NCBI GenBank assembly: GCA_049582005.1
Contig: JBAUTB010000037.1
Coordinates: 1 to 14,208 of the forward strand
Reading direction: 5' to 3'
DNA from: Sivonenia sp049582005
Lineage (GTDB): Bacteria > Cyanobacteriota > Cyanobacteriia > Gloeobacterales > PMM-0068
Length of the DNA stretch: 14,208 nt
The position numbers were made by a program, and so were the translations under genes. Positions 1 through 7,048 of the stretch are shown piece by piece. Each line of letters begins with the position of its first letter. The stretch's first letter is position 1. The notes beneath the pieces are model-generated. The model made no database searches. It was not told the origin of the DNA and worked only from the letters and a program-made list of their open reading frames with translations.

Positions 1-1200
1 CTCTATAGGTGGCTCATTAGATCTTCAATTTCACTTGCAGCGGCGACAGCCAAAAAGGCTCTTGCAAGAACCGATTCAGCAACAGACCAGTTTGCGGGCA
101 TAGCTCTTGCGCAGCTATTAAGTGATGACCGTACGTATGGTTTAAGCGTAGCTCATCAATTTCTTGAGACAGACTCTCGCACTCTGCTTGCAGCATTGGG
201 TAGTGCCTATAGCGCATTTGTTCCAAATGGGAAAGTATACGATGAAGAGGACATCGCAATCCTTCAGAAGATCCTTTCTTCCACCGATCAATGGATACTT
301 TGTAATGCAGTTGATGCGATGCGAACCGTACAACAGGTGGCAGGGAACAACCCGCGCCTAGTCATAGATCTTCTAAAATGCGTTGATCTCAGCATTTCAA
401 ACAGAGTCACTGATCAAGTTTTTATGCTCTTCCGAGAAGAAGAAGAACTATTTCGCGCACTCACTGAAGAAGACATTAAATATTTCCTCGAAAAGTTAAT
501 ACCACTTCCCAGGCTTGAGGGTTACTGGGTCGATACTTTCTTGTCTAGGCTCTCAAAGTATAATGCTCAATTCACTGCCGATTTTTTTATGGCTCGTGTT
601 GAATATGCCGCAGAGACAAAAAAAGATTGGCCCTATCTGCCCTGCAACTATGGGCCGTTTCTCCAGGTACCGCTGCGATTCCGTGAATCAACTGAGTTTG
701 GCTTACTTCTACGACAGATTTACCAATGGATGAAATCAAAAGCAGAAGATGACTATTTCCGACATCGCGCTAGCGAGTTGTTTGACGCGATGTTCAGTCC
801 ATTCGATAGGGAGCTAATCAGCTTTATCGAAGACTGGATAGATGAGAGTACTCCTTCAGATATGCGCATTATTACCCAAATACTCAACGAGGCACATCGG
901 AACTTTGTTTTTGAGCATCAAGGGTTCGTTGTGCGATTCCTTGATAGAGCAAAGCAAGCTGGAAAGCAGGTACTTAATGATGCGGTGGACGCACTTTACA
1001 GGTCTGCGACCACTGGATCAAAAAGTGGTCCTACCGGTGAGCCTTTTGCAGAGGATTTAGTCATGAAGGAAGAAGCGGAAAAAGCTCTTAAGGAAATCCC
1101 TCGCTTTTCTCCTGCATATAAGCTGTATGAATTAATCAAAAGCAATGCGGAGGGAAGCATACAGTGGTCTTTAAAAAGAGGCGAAGCCTTTGAAGATTGA
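1..1200 (+). CDS. C-terminal part of a large helical-repeat protein (5' end outside window)
   Basis: The frame is open from base 1 to a TGA at 1198-1200, giving at least 399 residues with no convincing start codon. An in-frame TTG at 196 has no ribosome binding site, and the coding sequence clearly continues upstream of it, so the gene is cut by the window edge. The protein is acidic and almost entirely predicted helix, with repeating blocks of hydrophobic residues 30-45 apart. Examples are the stretches around residues 45-70, 85-125 and 235-330, which resemble HEAT- or TPR-like repeats. No catalytic motif is visible in this part. Such tails often sit behind an NTPase or nuclease domain in large STAND/ATPase-type proteins, but that domain would be outside the window, so function is not assigned. 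Base composition is more AT-rich than in the core genes further right. It converges on the dCTP-deaminase-like gene. Confidence 0.75.
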   Translation, partial: LYRWLIRSSISLAAATAKKALARTDSATDQFAGIALAQLLSDDRTYGLSVAHQFLETDSRTLLAALGSAYSAFVPNGKVYDEEDIAILQKILSSTDQWILCNAVDAMRTVQQVAGNNPRLVIDLLKCVDLSISNRVTDQVFMLFREEEELFRALTEEDIKYFLEKLIPLPRLEGYWVDTFLSRLSKYNAQFTADFFMARVEYAAETKKDWPYLPCNYGPFLQVPLRFRESTEFGLLLRQIYQWMKSKAEDDYFRHRASELFDAMFSPFDRELISFIEDWIDESTPSDMRIITQILNEAHRNFVFEHQGFVVRFLDRAKQAGKQVLNDAVDALYRSATTGSKSGPTGEPFAEDLVMKEEAEKALKEIPRFSPAYKLYELIKSNAEGSIQWSLKRGEAFED

Positions 1201-1333
1201 ACTGTATAGAGGATTTAGTAGATGATTAGCAAAACAACATTTAGCCGCACAGGAGAAAACTTTATCCCTAGGCATGGAGGCAGGTGGATAGGTTCCGTTC
1301 CATGCGAGATAAGGCTTTGTTTAATTGGAGCTG

Positions 1334-1912
1334 CTACTGGTTCCCAATTGGTGTAGTCTGTCCTCGGAATTGACTTGGAGTGAGTCTTGGAATTCCTTTC
1401 ACTTCTTCAATGATAAGTTGACAGATATACATGTCTGCTTCTAGCAAGATGTCATAGGGACCAAGATTGATAATTTCCAGCGTAATCGGTCCTTTGAAAC
1501 CTGCATGGATCGTTGGTGCTGTGAAGTGAACCAGTAAACCACATCTTGCTAATGAACTCTTTCCCTCGACTCGTGCACAATAGCAGGCACTAGTCTCATC
1601 CTCTGAGATTGGAAAATCTACCTTTTCTTTCGTCTGGGCCAGAATGAAAAAGTTCGGTTTCAGAATAATTGGTCGCTTTTGAGTAATCTCTTCTGTCTCT
1701 GAATTATTTGCAAGTAGCCTTGCAATCCCTCCAACGGAAGGACGGACCAAAACCTCTTTCTTCTTTATCGGCTCAGAGATAGTAGGGGCCAGACGTAAAT
1801 CAATTGAAGTTGTGTTGAACGGAGGTAAGGCAGGATCGAGGCTCTCTAAGGGCTCAATTTTAATCTTTTTGTCTTGGATAGCATCCACAATTGCGACATT
1901 ACTTAAGATCAT
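1334..1912 (-). CDS. dCTP deaminase / dUTPase-fold protein
   Basis: This 192-aa protein belongs to the dCTP deaminase/dUTPase superfamily, which converts dCTP to dUTP and in some members hydrolyses dUTP to dUMP; it would act as a cytosolic homotrimer. The phosphate-binding motif GKSSLAR is at residues 117-123, where most relatives have GRSS, so Arg is replaced by Lys118. It is followed by the TAPTIHAGF segment (131-139) and by TLEI with the expected catalytic glutamate Glu146. A GQ pair at 184-185 in the C-terminal tail matches the closing arm of the family. Length (188-193 aa is usual) argues for a complete gene. Its ATG overlaps the stop of the upstream 96-aa gene in an ATGA, so the two are translationally coupled. 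Residues 50-90 form an insertion-like stretch less typical of housekeeping enzymes. It could be housekeeping or a nucleotide-depletion defence enzyme; sequence alone does not decide. Confidence 0.87.
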   Translation of the reverse strand: MILSNVAIVDAIQDKKIKIEPLESLDPALPPFNTTSIDLRLAPTISEPIKKKEVLVRPSVGGIARLLANNSETEEITQKRPIILKPNFFILAQTKEKVDFPISEDETSACYCARVEGKSSLARCGLLVHFTAPTIHAGFKGPITLEIINLGPYDILLEADMYICQLIIEEVKGIPRLTPSQFRGQTTPIGNQ

Positions 1913-2199
1913 TTCAGTTGAGGAATTCTGTCAGAAGAAAATTCAATCCAGCGATTTCCCGTCTCTAAAGACTCTTCTGGCAAGTATAAAAGCACCGTTT
2001 TGCCATTAGCTTGATTTTCAGGAAGCTTGACTCTGAGGAGCGCAGTTCCCTTCTGCAAATCTATTTTCTCAAGATCTGATTCTTGAACAAAAAGAGAAAG
2101 CTTTTCGTGGGAGTCAAGTTCAACTTCCACTGCATACTCATTCGGAAACATACCAGGAGAAACCGAACAAGGAATCGTAATAGTTTGGGATTGGGCCAT
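1909..2199 (-). CDS. small unknown protein coupled to dCTP deaminase
   Basis: This is a 96-aa acidic protein I do not recognise. It starts at an ATG preceded by a weak AGG about 8 nt upstream and ends overlapping the next start by 4 bp (ATGA). Alternating hydrophobic residues suggest a small beta-rich fold: residues 5-30, 32-42 and 50-71 each look like paired strands. No signal peptide, membrane segment or cysteine cluster is visible; there is a single Cys at residue 11. The overlap with the deaminase-like gene makes it likely that the two products are made in a fixed ratio and act together, for example as a regulatory or sensor subunit. That role is inference from gene order only. Coding status is supported by the overlap, the length and a composition like that of its neighbour. 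Confidence 0.7.
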   Translation of the reverse strand: MAQSQTITIPCSVSPGMFPNEYAVEVELDSHEKLSLFVQESDLEKIDLQKGTALLRVKLPENQANGKTVLLYLPEESLETGNRWIEFSSDRIPQLK

Positions 2200-2238
2200 G
2201 GCTTGTGCCTAAAAGATGAGTATTTTACTGCTGGACTA

Positions 2239-2290
2239 AGGAGTAGTTCTACTTTAACCAAAAGTTCTGGTTTTTTTCTCAACTACTCCT
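2239..2290. repeat. nested inverted repeat upstream of the 96-aa gene
   Basis: AGGAGTAGTT (2239-2248) is an exact reverse complement of AACTACTCCT (2281-2290), giving a perfect 10-bp stem. Inside it AACCA (2256-2260) pairs with TGGTT (2268-2272), and a seven-T run (2271-2277 on the + strand) follows the inner stem. It lies between the CobA-like gene and the 96-aa gene, both read leftward. In that direction no U-run follows the outer stem, so it is not a classic terminator. Both arms carry Shine-Dalgarno-like AGGAG on one strand or the other. It may act as an mRNA processing or stability element between the two genes. Confidence 0.5.
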
Positions 2291-2311
2291 CATACGAGCT
2301 TGACCGCATTC

Positions 2312-2881
2312 CTAACGCAGCGTAGTACGCAGTTCTGTCCATTGGTCAGCGATAGAAGAAATACCTGCTGGCATTTGAGGGCCGGTGAGGACTACATCTA
2401 TATAGGAAGGGCGTTCCTTAAGCAGTTGCAGAACTTCTTCTTCTGGGATGAAGCCATAATTAACCGCTAGGCTCAGTTCATCCAGGATGACCAGACCGTA
2501 GCGGCCTTCCTGCAATTGGCGTTTGGTGTAATCCCAGATCTCTTGGATAGCTTGCCGTTCTTGAGGCTCCACTTGGTCCGTATCGATGCAACGCTCGATC
2601 GCACAGCGGACCCATTTAAAGTTTTGGCCCATCTGAGTTGGATTCGTCGGCCCTTGGTTAATGCCACCCTTGAGGAACTGAACGATTAACGTAGGCGTAC
2701 CTTGGCCTGCTAAACGCAGGGCTTGAGCGACTACCGAGGTGCAAAAACCGCGATACGGAGCGGTAAAAACCTGCACCATACCCTCTAGCGCTGGAGCACC
2801 CAGCGAGCCTCCCAAGCCCGGAGTAATTCCGGAGCCTGGGGGAGAGCTAAAAGTAGGTGCAATATCTAATTGAGCGACCAT
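2312..2881 (-). CDS. CobA/CobO-like P-loop protein with degenerate Walker A
   Basis: This 189-aa protein is related to cob(I)alamin adenosyltransferase of the CobA/CobO/BtuR type, as is common in cyanobacteria. I chose the ATG at 2881 because AGGGG lies 6 nt upstream and the residues before it in the longer frame (from 2977) look non-coding. The family framework is clear: a first strand VQVFT at 36-40, the helix with ALRLAGQG (54-61), QFLKGG (68-73), Walker B LVILDE with Asp134-Glu135, and VLTGP (164-168). The P-loop itself (41-48, APYRGFCT) does not match the GNGKGKST of active enzymes: the Walker lysine position is Phe46 and two glycines are gone. Standard ATP-dependent adenosyl transfer is therefore doubtful; binding of a corrinoid or a regulatory role is possible. 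It may head the leftward run that includes the 96-aa and deaminase genes. Confidence 0.8.
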   Translation of the reverse strand: MVAQLDIAPTFSSPPGSGITPGLGGSLGAPALEGMVQVFTAPYRGFCTSVVAQALRLAGQGTPTLIVQFLKGGINQGPTNPTQMGQNFKWVRCAIERCIDTDQVEPQERQAIQEIWDYTKRQLQEGRYGLVILDELSLAVNYGFIPEEEVLQLLKERPSYIDVVLTGPQMPAGISSIADQWTELRTTLR

Positions 2882-2930
2882 GAATACCCCTATATAAAAC
2901 CAACGAGTAGAGATAAATGGACTACAGAAG

Positions 2931-2962
2931 TTGACCCCCTCTGCTCGGAGTTTGATCCCCTC
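2931..2962. promoter_or_regulatory. two near-identical 11-bp direct repeats, possible operator
   Basis: TTGACCCCCTC (2931-2941) and TTGATCCCCTC (2952-2962) match at 10 of 11 bases and start 21 bp apart, which is two turns of the helix. They lie 50-81 bp upstream of the CobA-like start on the opposite strand. This is the arrangement expected for two dimers of a transcription factor bound on the same face. A TATATA run just upstream of the gene's ribosome binding site could be its -10 element. No regulator is identified. Confidence 0.4.
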
Positions 2963-3070
2963 CGTGGTACCTATCAAACACTAGATAAGAGGGACCGTCA
3001 AGGTAGTGAACTCTACAAATAGCGCATGAGCACATTTACTTAATTATAGCTTATACATGAACAAATGTCC

Positions 3071-4606
3071 TCATTTAGTCCTGGATTGAACGGCTGCACT
3101 GAGCTCTTGGAGCGTAATTGGGTTCGGGGCTGAGCTGGGTAGATCCGCTACGACAAGATACCCCTGAAGTTCCAGGGAAGCTGGTGCAGGTGGAACAGTT
3201 GGAGCGGTTACGTCCTTCGAGGGTGCCCCTATCGGTGCTTCCCCTAACGCCCCTGGAGAGGGCGCTCCGGTTGCGGGGACTGGAGCTGTTGCATCAGCCG
3301 TCCAAGGTTGAACCGGAGGGCTAGACGGGACGACTGTGGGTTGCGGTTGAGCCTTGGTGAACGCTTCAAGAATCTTAGGCATATCGGCTTCCACCAAATT
3401 GCCGGCAGCATCGTAGCGCTCCAAGGCAGAAAGACAACCAATACTGGGATTCCAGGGATAGCTTTGGGCCGTAGAGGCCACGGTAGGGTTATCGCCGTAG
3501 AACAGCGCCGGGTCTTCTCCCGTGCCATGAATGCGGACTAGACCACGGCCAATCTTGCCTGCCCAGTAGCTCTGGGCCATGGGTGGATAGGAACGCCAGC
3601 TAGGCGGCAATAGCTGCCGATAGTCATCGAGACTGCCAAAGAACGGCCCCGGCCGATTGGGCAAAAAGTTTTTGACTTCGCTCTCAAACGGCATAAAGAG
3701 TTTGAAGCGCGGGAACTGCCCAAAAGCCCGGAACGTATCAGGCGTGGGCGAGAGCGTACCTTCTACTCGGAAAACTCCCTGGGGCGTATTCCCAGCCTGC
3801 ATATTCCAGCGAAGATTGTGCAAAGAACGGGCCAGAAGAGACACCGACCAAAGCTGGCCAGAAGCTTGCAAGAACTGTCCCTGACTGTCCTTGATTAGGG
3901 TGCGGCAGGGAACCTTACGATCAGGACGGCATAGAACATACATGGTTGGCATACCGGGGACCGGGGTAAAAGAGAGCAAATCCTGTAGGGGAGGATAACT
4001 CTTAGAAGCAGGGTTGAGGTGCCAGTCCAGGTCCTCCAGGGTGGTTTTCATCCGTTCATGGAGCATCCACAAAGGAAATCGCTTTTTCGTGGCAGCCGCT
4101 ACGGCAGCGAGCTGGTCCTGAACGGTCGGCATCGCTTCTACGCCGGTAAGGGCCAGTGCCGTCAGGTTAATGTCATCGCTGGAGCGGGCTACACCTAGAA
4201 GCTTCTCAGGGATGGCACTATAGGCTTCAGGATAGTCACTATAAAGCTGAATGGCAAGCTTTACGCCCATCGCAGCAATCTTTTGCTGGCCTGCACTTAA
4301 GGCTGGCTGACTGGCCTTATCCAAAATTCCAGCTAGGCCCTGAGCAACAAAAGGGTCCTGGGGATTGGTGATAGCAGTTGACCAAAGCACGGTCCGCCAG
4401 TGTTGCTCTTGGGCATCTTCTACGGGGTGCAGAGCGAGGTCAAAAAAGGCAGGTTTAATGCTGCTTAAAGCATTTTGGCGGTTGGTTTGGCGCTGGGAAG
4501 CAGTTGCTTGGGTTTGGGACTGTCCCGCCAGCGCAGCGTCTGCCGTCCACAGCGTTCCTAGCGGCAGTATCAAACAGCTGAAAGCAATGGGCCATAGATG
4601 TTTCAT
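3071..4606 (-). CDS. exported L,D-transpeptidase-like protein, divergent YkuD motif
   Basis: This 511-aa protein is made from an ATG with AAGGAG (4616-4621) 9 nt upstream. Residues 1-27 form a signal peptide ending in ALA before Gly28, so the product goes to the periplasm or thylakoid lumen. Residues about 30-190 are a helical domain of unknown type. The C-terminal half has an L,D-transpeptidase-like signature: IHGT with His360, then SIGCL with Ser388 and Cys391 as candidate nucleophile. The usual motif is SHGCxR with about 16 residues between His and Cys; here the spacing is 31, and the His and Arg of that motif are Ile389 and Ser393. Residues about 430-480 are rich in Pro, Ala and Thr and look like a flexible linker, before a short ordered end. 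If active it would cross-link peptidoglycan stems or attach proteins to them. It is divergently transcribed from guaB3 across 138 bp. Confidence 0.6.
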   Translation of the reverse strand: MKHLWPIAFSCLILPLGTLWTADAALAGQSQTQATASQRQTNRQNALSSIKPAFFDLALHPVEDAQEQHWRTVLWSTAITNPQDPFVAQGLAGILDKASQPALSAGQQKIAAMGVKLAIQLYSDYPEAYSAIPEKLLGVARSSDDINLTALALTGVEAMPTVQDQLAAVAAATKKRFPLWMLHERMKTTLEDLDWHLNPASKSYPPLQDLLSFTPVPGMPTMYVLCRPDRKVPCRTLIKDSQGQFLQASGQLWSVSLLARSLHNLRWNMQAGNTPQGVFRVEGTLSPTPDTFRAFGQFPRFKLFMPFESEVKNFLPNRPGPFFGSLDDYRQLLPPSWRSYPPMAQSYWAGKIGRGLVRIHGTGEDPALFYGDNPTVASTAQSYPWNPSIGCLSALERYDAAGNLVEADMPKILEAFTKAQPQPTVVPSSPPVQPWTADATAPVPATGAPSPGALGEAPIGAPSKDVTAPTVPPAPASLELQGYLVVADLPSSAPNPITLQELSAAVQSRTK

Positions 4607-4744
4607 CTTCCAAATCTCCTTCTAAGCAAGAGCGTAATAGGCAGACTCCCCAGTGAAACTATAGGCGGTCGCGCCCTGTTTTTCTCATAAGTTAAGAGCA
4701 ATTTTCTGGTAGCTTAGTTAGAACTTAGAATTCCGAGAAGCGCT

Positions 4745-5908
4745 GTGGATATTGAACTTGGCCGCAACCGAAAAGTGCGTAGAGCATACGGCTTTGATGA
4801 AATTGCTTTGGTACCGGGGCGTGGGACGCTAGATCCGCAAATGGCAGATACCAACTGGACCATTGGCGGGATCAAACGGGAGATTCCTATTCTGGCCAGC
4901 GCTATGGATGGGGTTGTAGACGTGAAAATGGCCGTCGCCCTTTCTAGCTTGGGGGCGATTGGCGTGTTGAATCTACAGGGCGTGCAAACCCGCTATGAAA
5001 ATCCCGATGCGGTCTTGGACCAAATAGCCTCCGTCGGCAAAGACGAATTCGTACCCTTCATGCAAAAGGTCTATGCTGAGCCGGTGAAAATAGAACTGAT
5101 TCACAAGCGCATCAAAGAAATTAAAAGCCAAGGGGGCATTGTCGCCGTCAGCGCCACCCCTCAAGTAGCCGAGCGCTATGGCGAAGCAGCCACGGAAGCG
5201 GGAGCCGATTTATTTTTTCTGCAATCTACGGTGGTTTCTACTGCCCACCTCTCCGCTGAAGGCTTTGAGTCGCTTGATTTACAGCGGTTTATCGACGCGA
5301 TGTCCATCCCTGTGATTGTCGGCAATTGCGTCACCTACGAGGTAACCCTAGAACTGCTCAAGGCAGGGGCCCAGGGAATCATGGTGGGGATTGGTCCGGG
5401 AGCCGCCTGTACGTCCCGTGGCGTCTTAGGTATTGGGGTTCCCCAGGCTACCGCCGTTGCCGATTGTGCCGCAGCCCGCGATGATTACTACGCCCAGACC
5501 AACAACTATGTTCCGATCATTGCTGATGGAGGCATTGTAACGGGGGGGGATATTTGCAAGTGCATCGCCTGTGGGGCCGATGGCGTGATGATTGGCTCTC
5601 CGATTGCTCGGGCCGCTGAAGCTCCCGGTAGAGGCTTCCACTGGGGCATGGCGACTCCTAGCCCCGTTTTACCTCGTGGCACCCGCATTAAAGTCGGCAC
5701 CACGGGCACCATCGAAACCATTATGCGGGGACCTGCTTCGCTAGATGATGGCACCCACAATTTATTGGGCTGCTTGCAAACTTCTATGGGCACTTTAGGG
5801 GCCAAAAACCTCAAAGAAATGCAGCAGGTAGAAGTGGTGATCGCTCCTTCCTTACTGACAGAAGGCAAAGTCTATCAGAAAGCCCAGCAACTAGGAATGG
5901 GCAAGTAG
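4745..5908 (+). CDS. guaB3: GuaB3-type IMP dehydrogenase family protein
   Basis: IMP dehydrogenase oxidises IMP to XMP with NAD+, the committed step to GTP, in the cytosol. This 387-aa protein has the family's TIM barrel: ASAMDGVVD (51-59), the IMP-binding and catalytic loop GIGPGAACTSRG with Cys222 at the position of the nucleophile, ADGGI (260-264) for ribose-phosphate binding, and GADGVMIGSP (277-286). It lacks the CBS-pair insert of ordinary GuaB (about 480-490 aa), which together with length places it in the GuaB3 group known from cyanobacteria and actinobacteria. The start is a GTG with GAGAAG 4 nt upstream; no ATG nearby fits better. Cyanobacterial GuaB3 has been reported to have IMPDH activity; I infer the same here. 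The next gene, ycf54, starts 37 bp downstream in the same direction. Confidence 0.9.
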   Translation: MDIELGRNRKVRRAYGFDEIALVPGRGTLDPQMADTNWTIGGIKREIPILASAMDGVVDVKMAVALSSLGAIGVLNLQGVQTRYENPDAVLDQIASVGKDEFVPFMQKVYAEPVKIELIHKRIKEIKSQGGIVAVSATPQVAERYGEAATEAGADLFFLQSTVVSTAHLSAEGFESLDLQRFIDAMSIPVIVGNCVTYEVTLELLKAGAQGIMVGIGPGAACTSRGVLGIGVPQATAVADCAAARDDYYAQTNNYVPIIADGGIVTGGDICKCIACGADGVMIGSPIARAAEAPGRGFHWGMATPSPVLPRGTRIKVGTTGTIETIMRGPASLDDGTHNLLGCLQTSMGTLGAKNLKEMQQVEVVIAPSLLTEGKVYQKAQQLGMGK

Positions 5909-5945
5909 GAGGTCTAGTTCGTACGTGCCAAAGAGGGATTGACCG

Positions 5946-6266
5946 ATGACTACCTACTACTTCGTAGCTGCCAGTGAAAAATTCTTGCTGGAAGAAGAAC
6001 CTTTAGACGAAGTACTTTCCGAGCGAACGCGCAATTATTTAAACCAGGGGAAAGAGATTGATTTTCAACTGGTGCGCAACCCTAAATTTTTACAGTTACC
6101 TGGTCTGCAAGCCATTGCTCAAAAAGTTCCTAAACCGACTGCCGCGGTGATCTCTACGGATCCCGTTTTTATCCGTTGGCTAAAAATGCGTTTGGAATAT
6201 GTTGCAACGGGGTCTTTTGAAGCCCCGACTCCTGAATTGGAAGATCCTCTTTCTTCCCTGTCTTAG
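5946..6266 (+). CDS. ycf54: Ycf54, subunit of Mg-protoporphyrin monomethyl ester cyclase complex
   Basis: This 106-aa protein is a full-length Ycf54 (DUF2488). In cyanobacteria and plants Ycf54 binds the diiron cyclase AcsF/CycI and is needed for normal formation of the fifth ring of protochlorophyllide in chlorophyll synthesis. The family start MTTYY(F/Y)VAASEKFLLEEEPL and the conserved segment with IDF, the TAAVISTDP stretch and FIRWLKMRLEYV near residues 75-87 are all present. It ends in the usual PLSSLS-like tail. The ATG has GAGGG 8 nt upstream. It follows guaB3 closely enough to share a transcript, and is followed at once by a strong hairpin (6268-6299). This gene is the clearest evidence that the host makes chlorophyll. 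Confidence 0.95.
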   Translation: MTTYYFVAASEKFLLEEEPLDEVLSERTRNYLNQGKEIDFQLVRNPKFLQLPGLQAIAQKVPKPTAAVISTDPVFIRWLKMRLEYVATGSFEAPTPELEDPLSSLS

Positions 6267-6267
6267 C

Positions 6268-6299
6268 AGTACAATTCTTTTCAGAGTCAAGAATGTACT
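6268..6299 (+). other. stem-loop immediately after ycf54
   Basis: AGTACAATTCTT (6268-6279) pairs with AAGAATGTACT (6289-6299), giving 11 base pairs with one bulged A and a 9-nt loop. It starts 1 nt after the ycf54 stop codon. No T-run follows, so a Rho-independent terminator is not supported. A 3'-end stabilising or processing hairpin that separates ycf54 from the downstream HAS-barrel gene is the likely role. Confidence 0.55.
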
Positions 6300-6360
6300 C
6301 CATAGCTACGCACTAAGAGTCTATTCAGTATGTTCATCGGACTTTGATCGGGAAAACAAA

Positions 6361-6996
6361 ATGCGTATTCCTATGTCCAGTTATGGGGGCCAACCTCAGC
6401 AGATAGATCATATTGCCGAGATCATTGAGACAACCACGACAGAGTTTCTTGCTCAATGTCTAGACCCACCCACTTTAGAATTTTCCAAAGCTCCTGCTTT
6501 TGGCTCTTTAGTCAAAGCTCGAGATGATGAAAATGATGTGGATGTCTATGCTGTTGTTTACTTTGCCACTACGAGTCCCATTGATTCAGTTCACCGAGCA
6601 AGAGCGATCGGACTTTCCCTCCAACAACTCCGGGAAGAACAACCCCAAGTTTTTGAAATGCTCAAAACTGAATTCAGAGCCGCTATTGTCGGCTACCGAG
6701 ATAAAAGGCAAACCCATCAATATTTACCCCCACAACCACCCTACATTCATCAATCCATCCATCGTTGCAACAAACAAGAAATTGCTCGCTTTAGCAAAGA
6801 TTTGCGTTTCCTAAGAACCCTATTTCAACTTTCCGGTGCGCCCTCCGATGAATTGGTAGGGGCTACGATTCGCGCTTGCTACGAGGCTCATGGTCGTTCC
6901 CGTGAGTGGCTTGTAGAAGCAGGCCGCGAAATTAGCTTGCTGCTCAAAGATGACTACGACCGCCTAGGAGCTTTATTGCAGCGGATTAGGCCGTAG
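6361..6996 (+). CDS. HAS-barrel domain protein of cyanobacterial type
   Basis: This is a 211-aa protein. I took the ATG at 6361 because GGGA lies about 8 nt upstream and the family's N-terminus fits; the frame is open further up, but those residues overlap ycf54 and have no family look. Residues about 15-115 form a HAS-barrel, the small beta-barrel first described in HerA helicases and ATP synthase subunits. It includes the FGSLVKA turn near 46-52 and VYAVVYFATTSP near 62-73. The remaining 90 residues are helical, with a conserved-looking LRFLRTLFQLSGAPSDELVG segment. There is no HerA ATPase domain, so it is not a helicase by itself. Proteins of this size and order are widespread in cyanobacteria without a known role. 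It could share the guaB3-ycf54 transcript or be separated from it by the hairpin. Confidence 0.8.
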   Translation: MRIPMSSYGGQPQQIDHIAEIIETTTTEFLAQCLDPPTLEFSKAPAFGSLVKARDDENDVDVYAVVYFATTSPIDSVHRARAIGLSLQQLREEQPQVFEMLKTEFRAAIVGYRDKRQTHQYLPPQPPYIHQSIHRCNKQEIARFSKDLRFLRTLFQLSGAPSDELVGATIRACYEAHGRSREWLVEAGREISLLLKDDYDRLGALLQRIRP

Positions 6997-7048
6997 AGGA
7001 AGGTTTCAGAATGAAGCCGATAGAGATCGACGTGTGGAGGGAAGGACG

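Noticed and set aside
1272..1305. Inverted repeat GCATGGA/TCCATGC between the two convergent genes at the left
   Set aside because: The stem is 7 bp with a 20-nt loop and no T-run on either side, so a terminator is not supported.
1222..1356. A 44-codon reading frame (+) just after the helical-repeat gene, with a weak GAGG upstream
   Set aside because: It overlaps the end of the deaminase-like gene on the other strand, has no recognisable features, and its composition is not convincing as a gene.
2882..2977. N-terminal extension of the CobA-like protein from the ATG at 2977
   Set aside because: The extra residues do not look like the family, they cover the direct repeats, and the ATG at 2881 has a good ribosome binding site.
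5506..5868. A 120-codon reading frame on the - strand inside guaB3
   Set aside because: It lies wholly within a well-supported gene and encodes no recognisable protein; it is a shadow frame.
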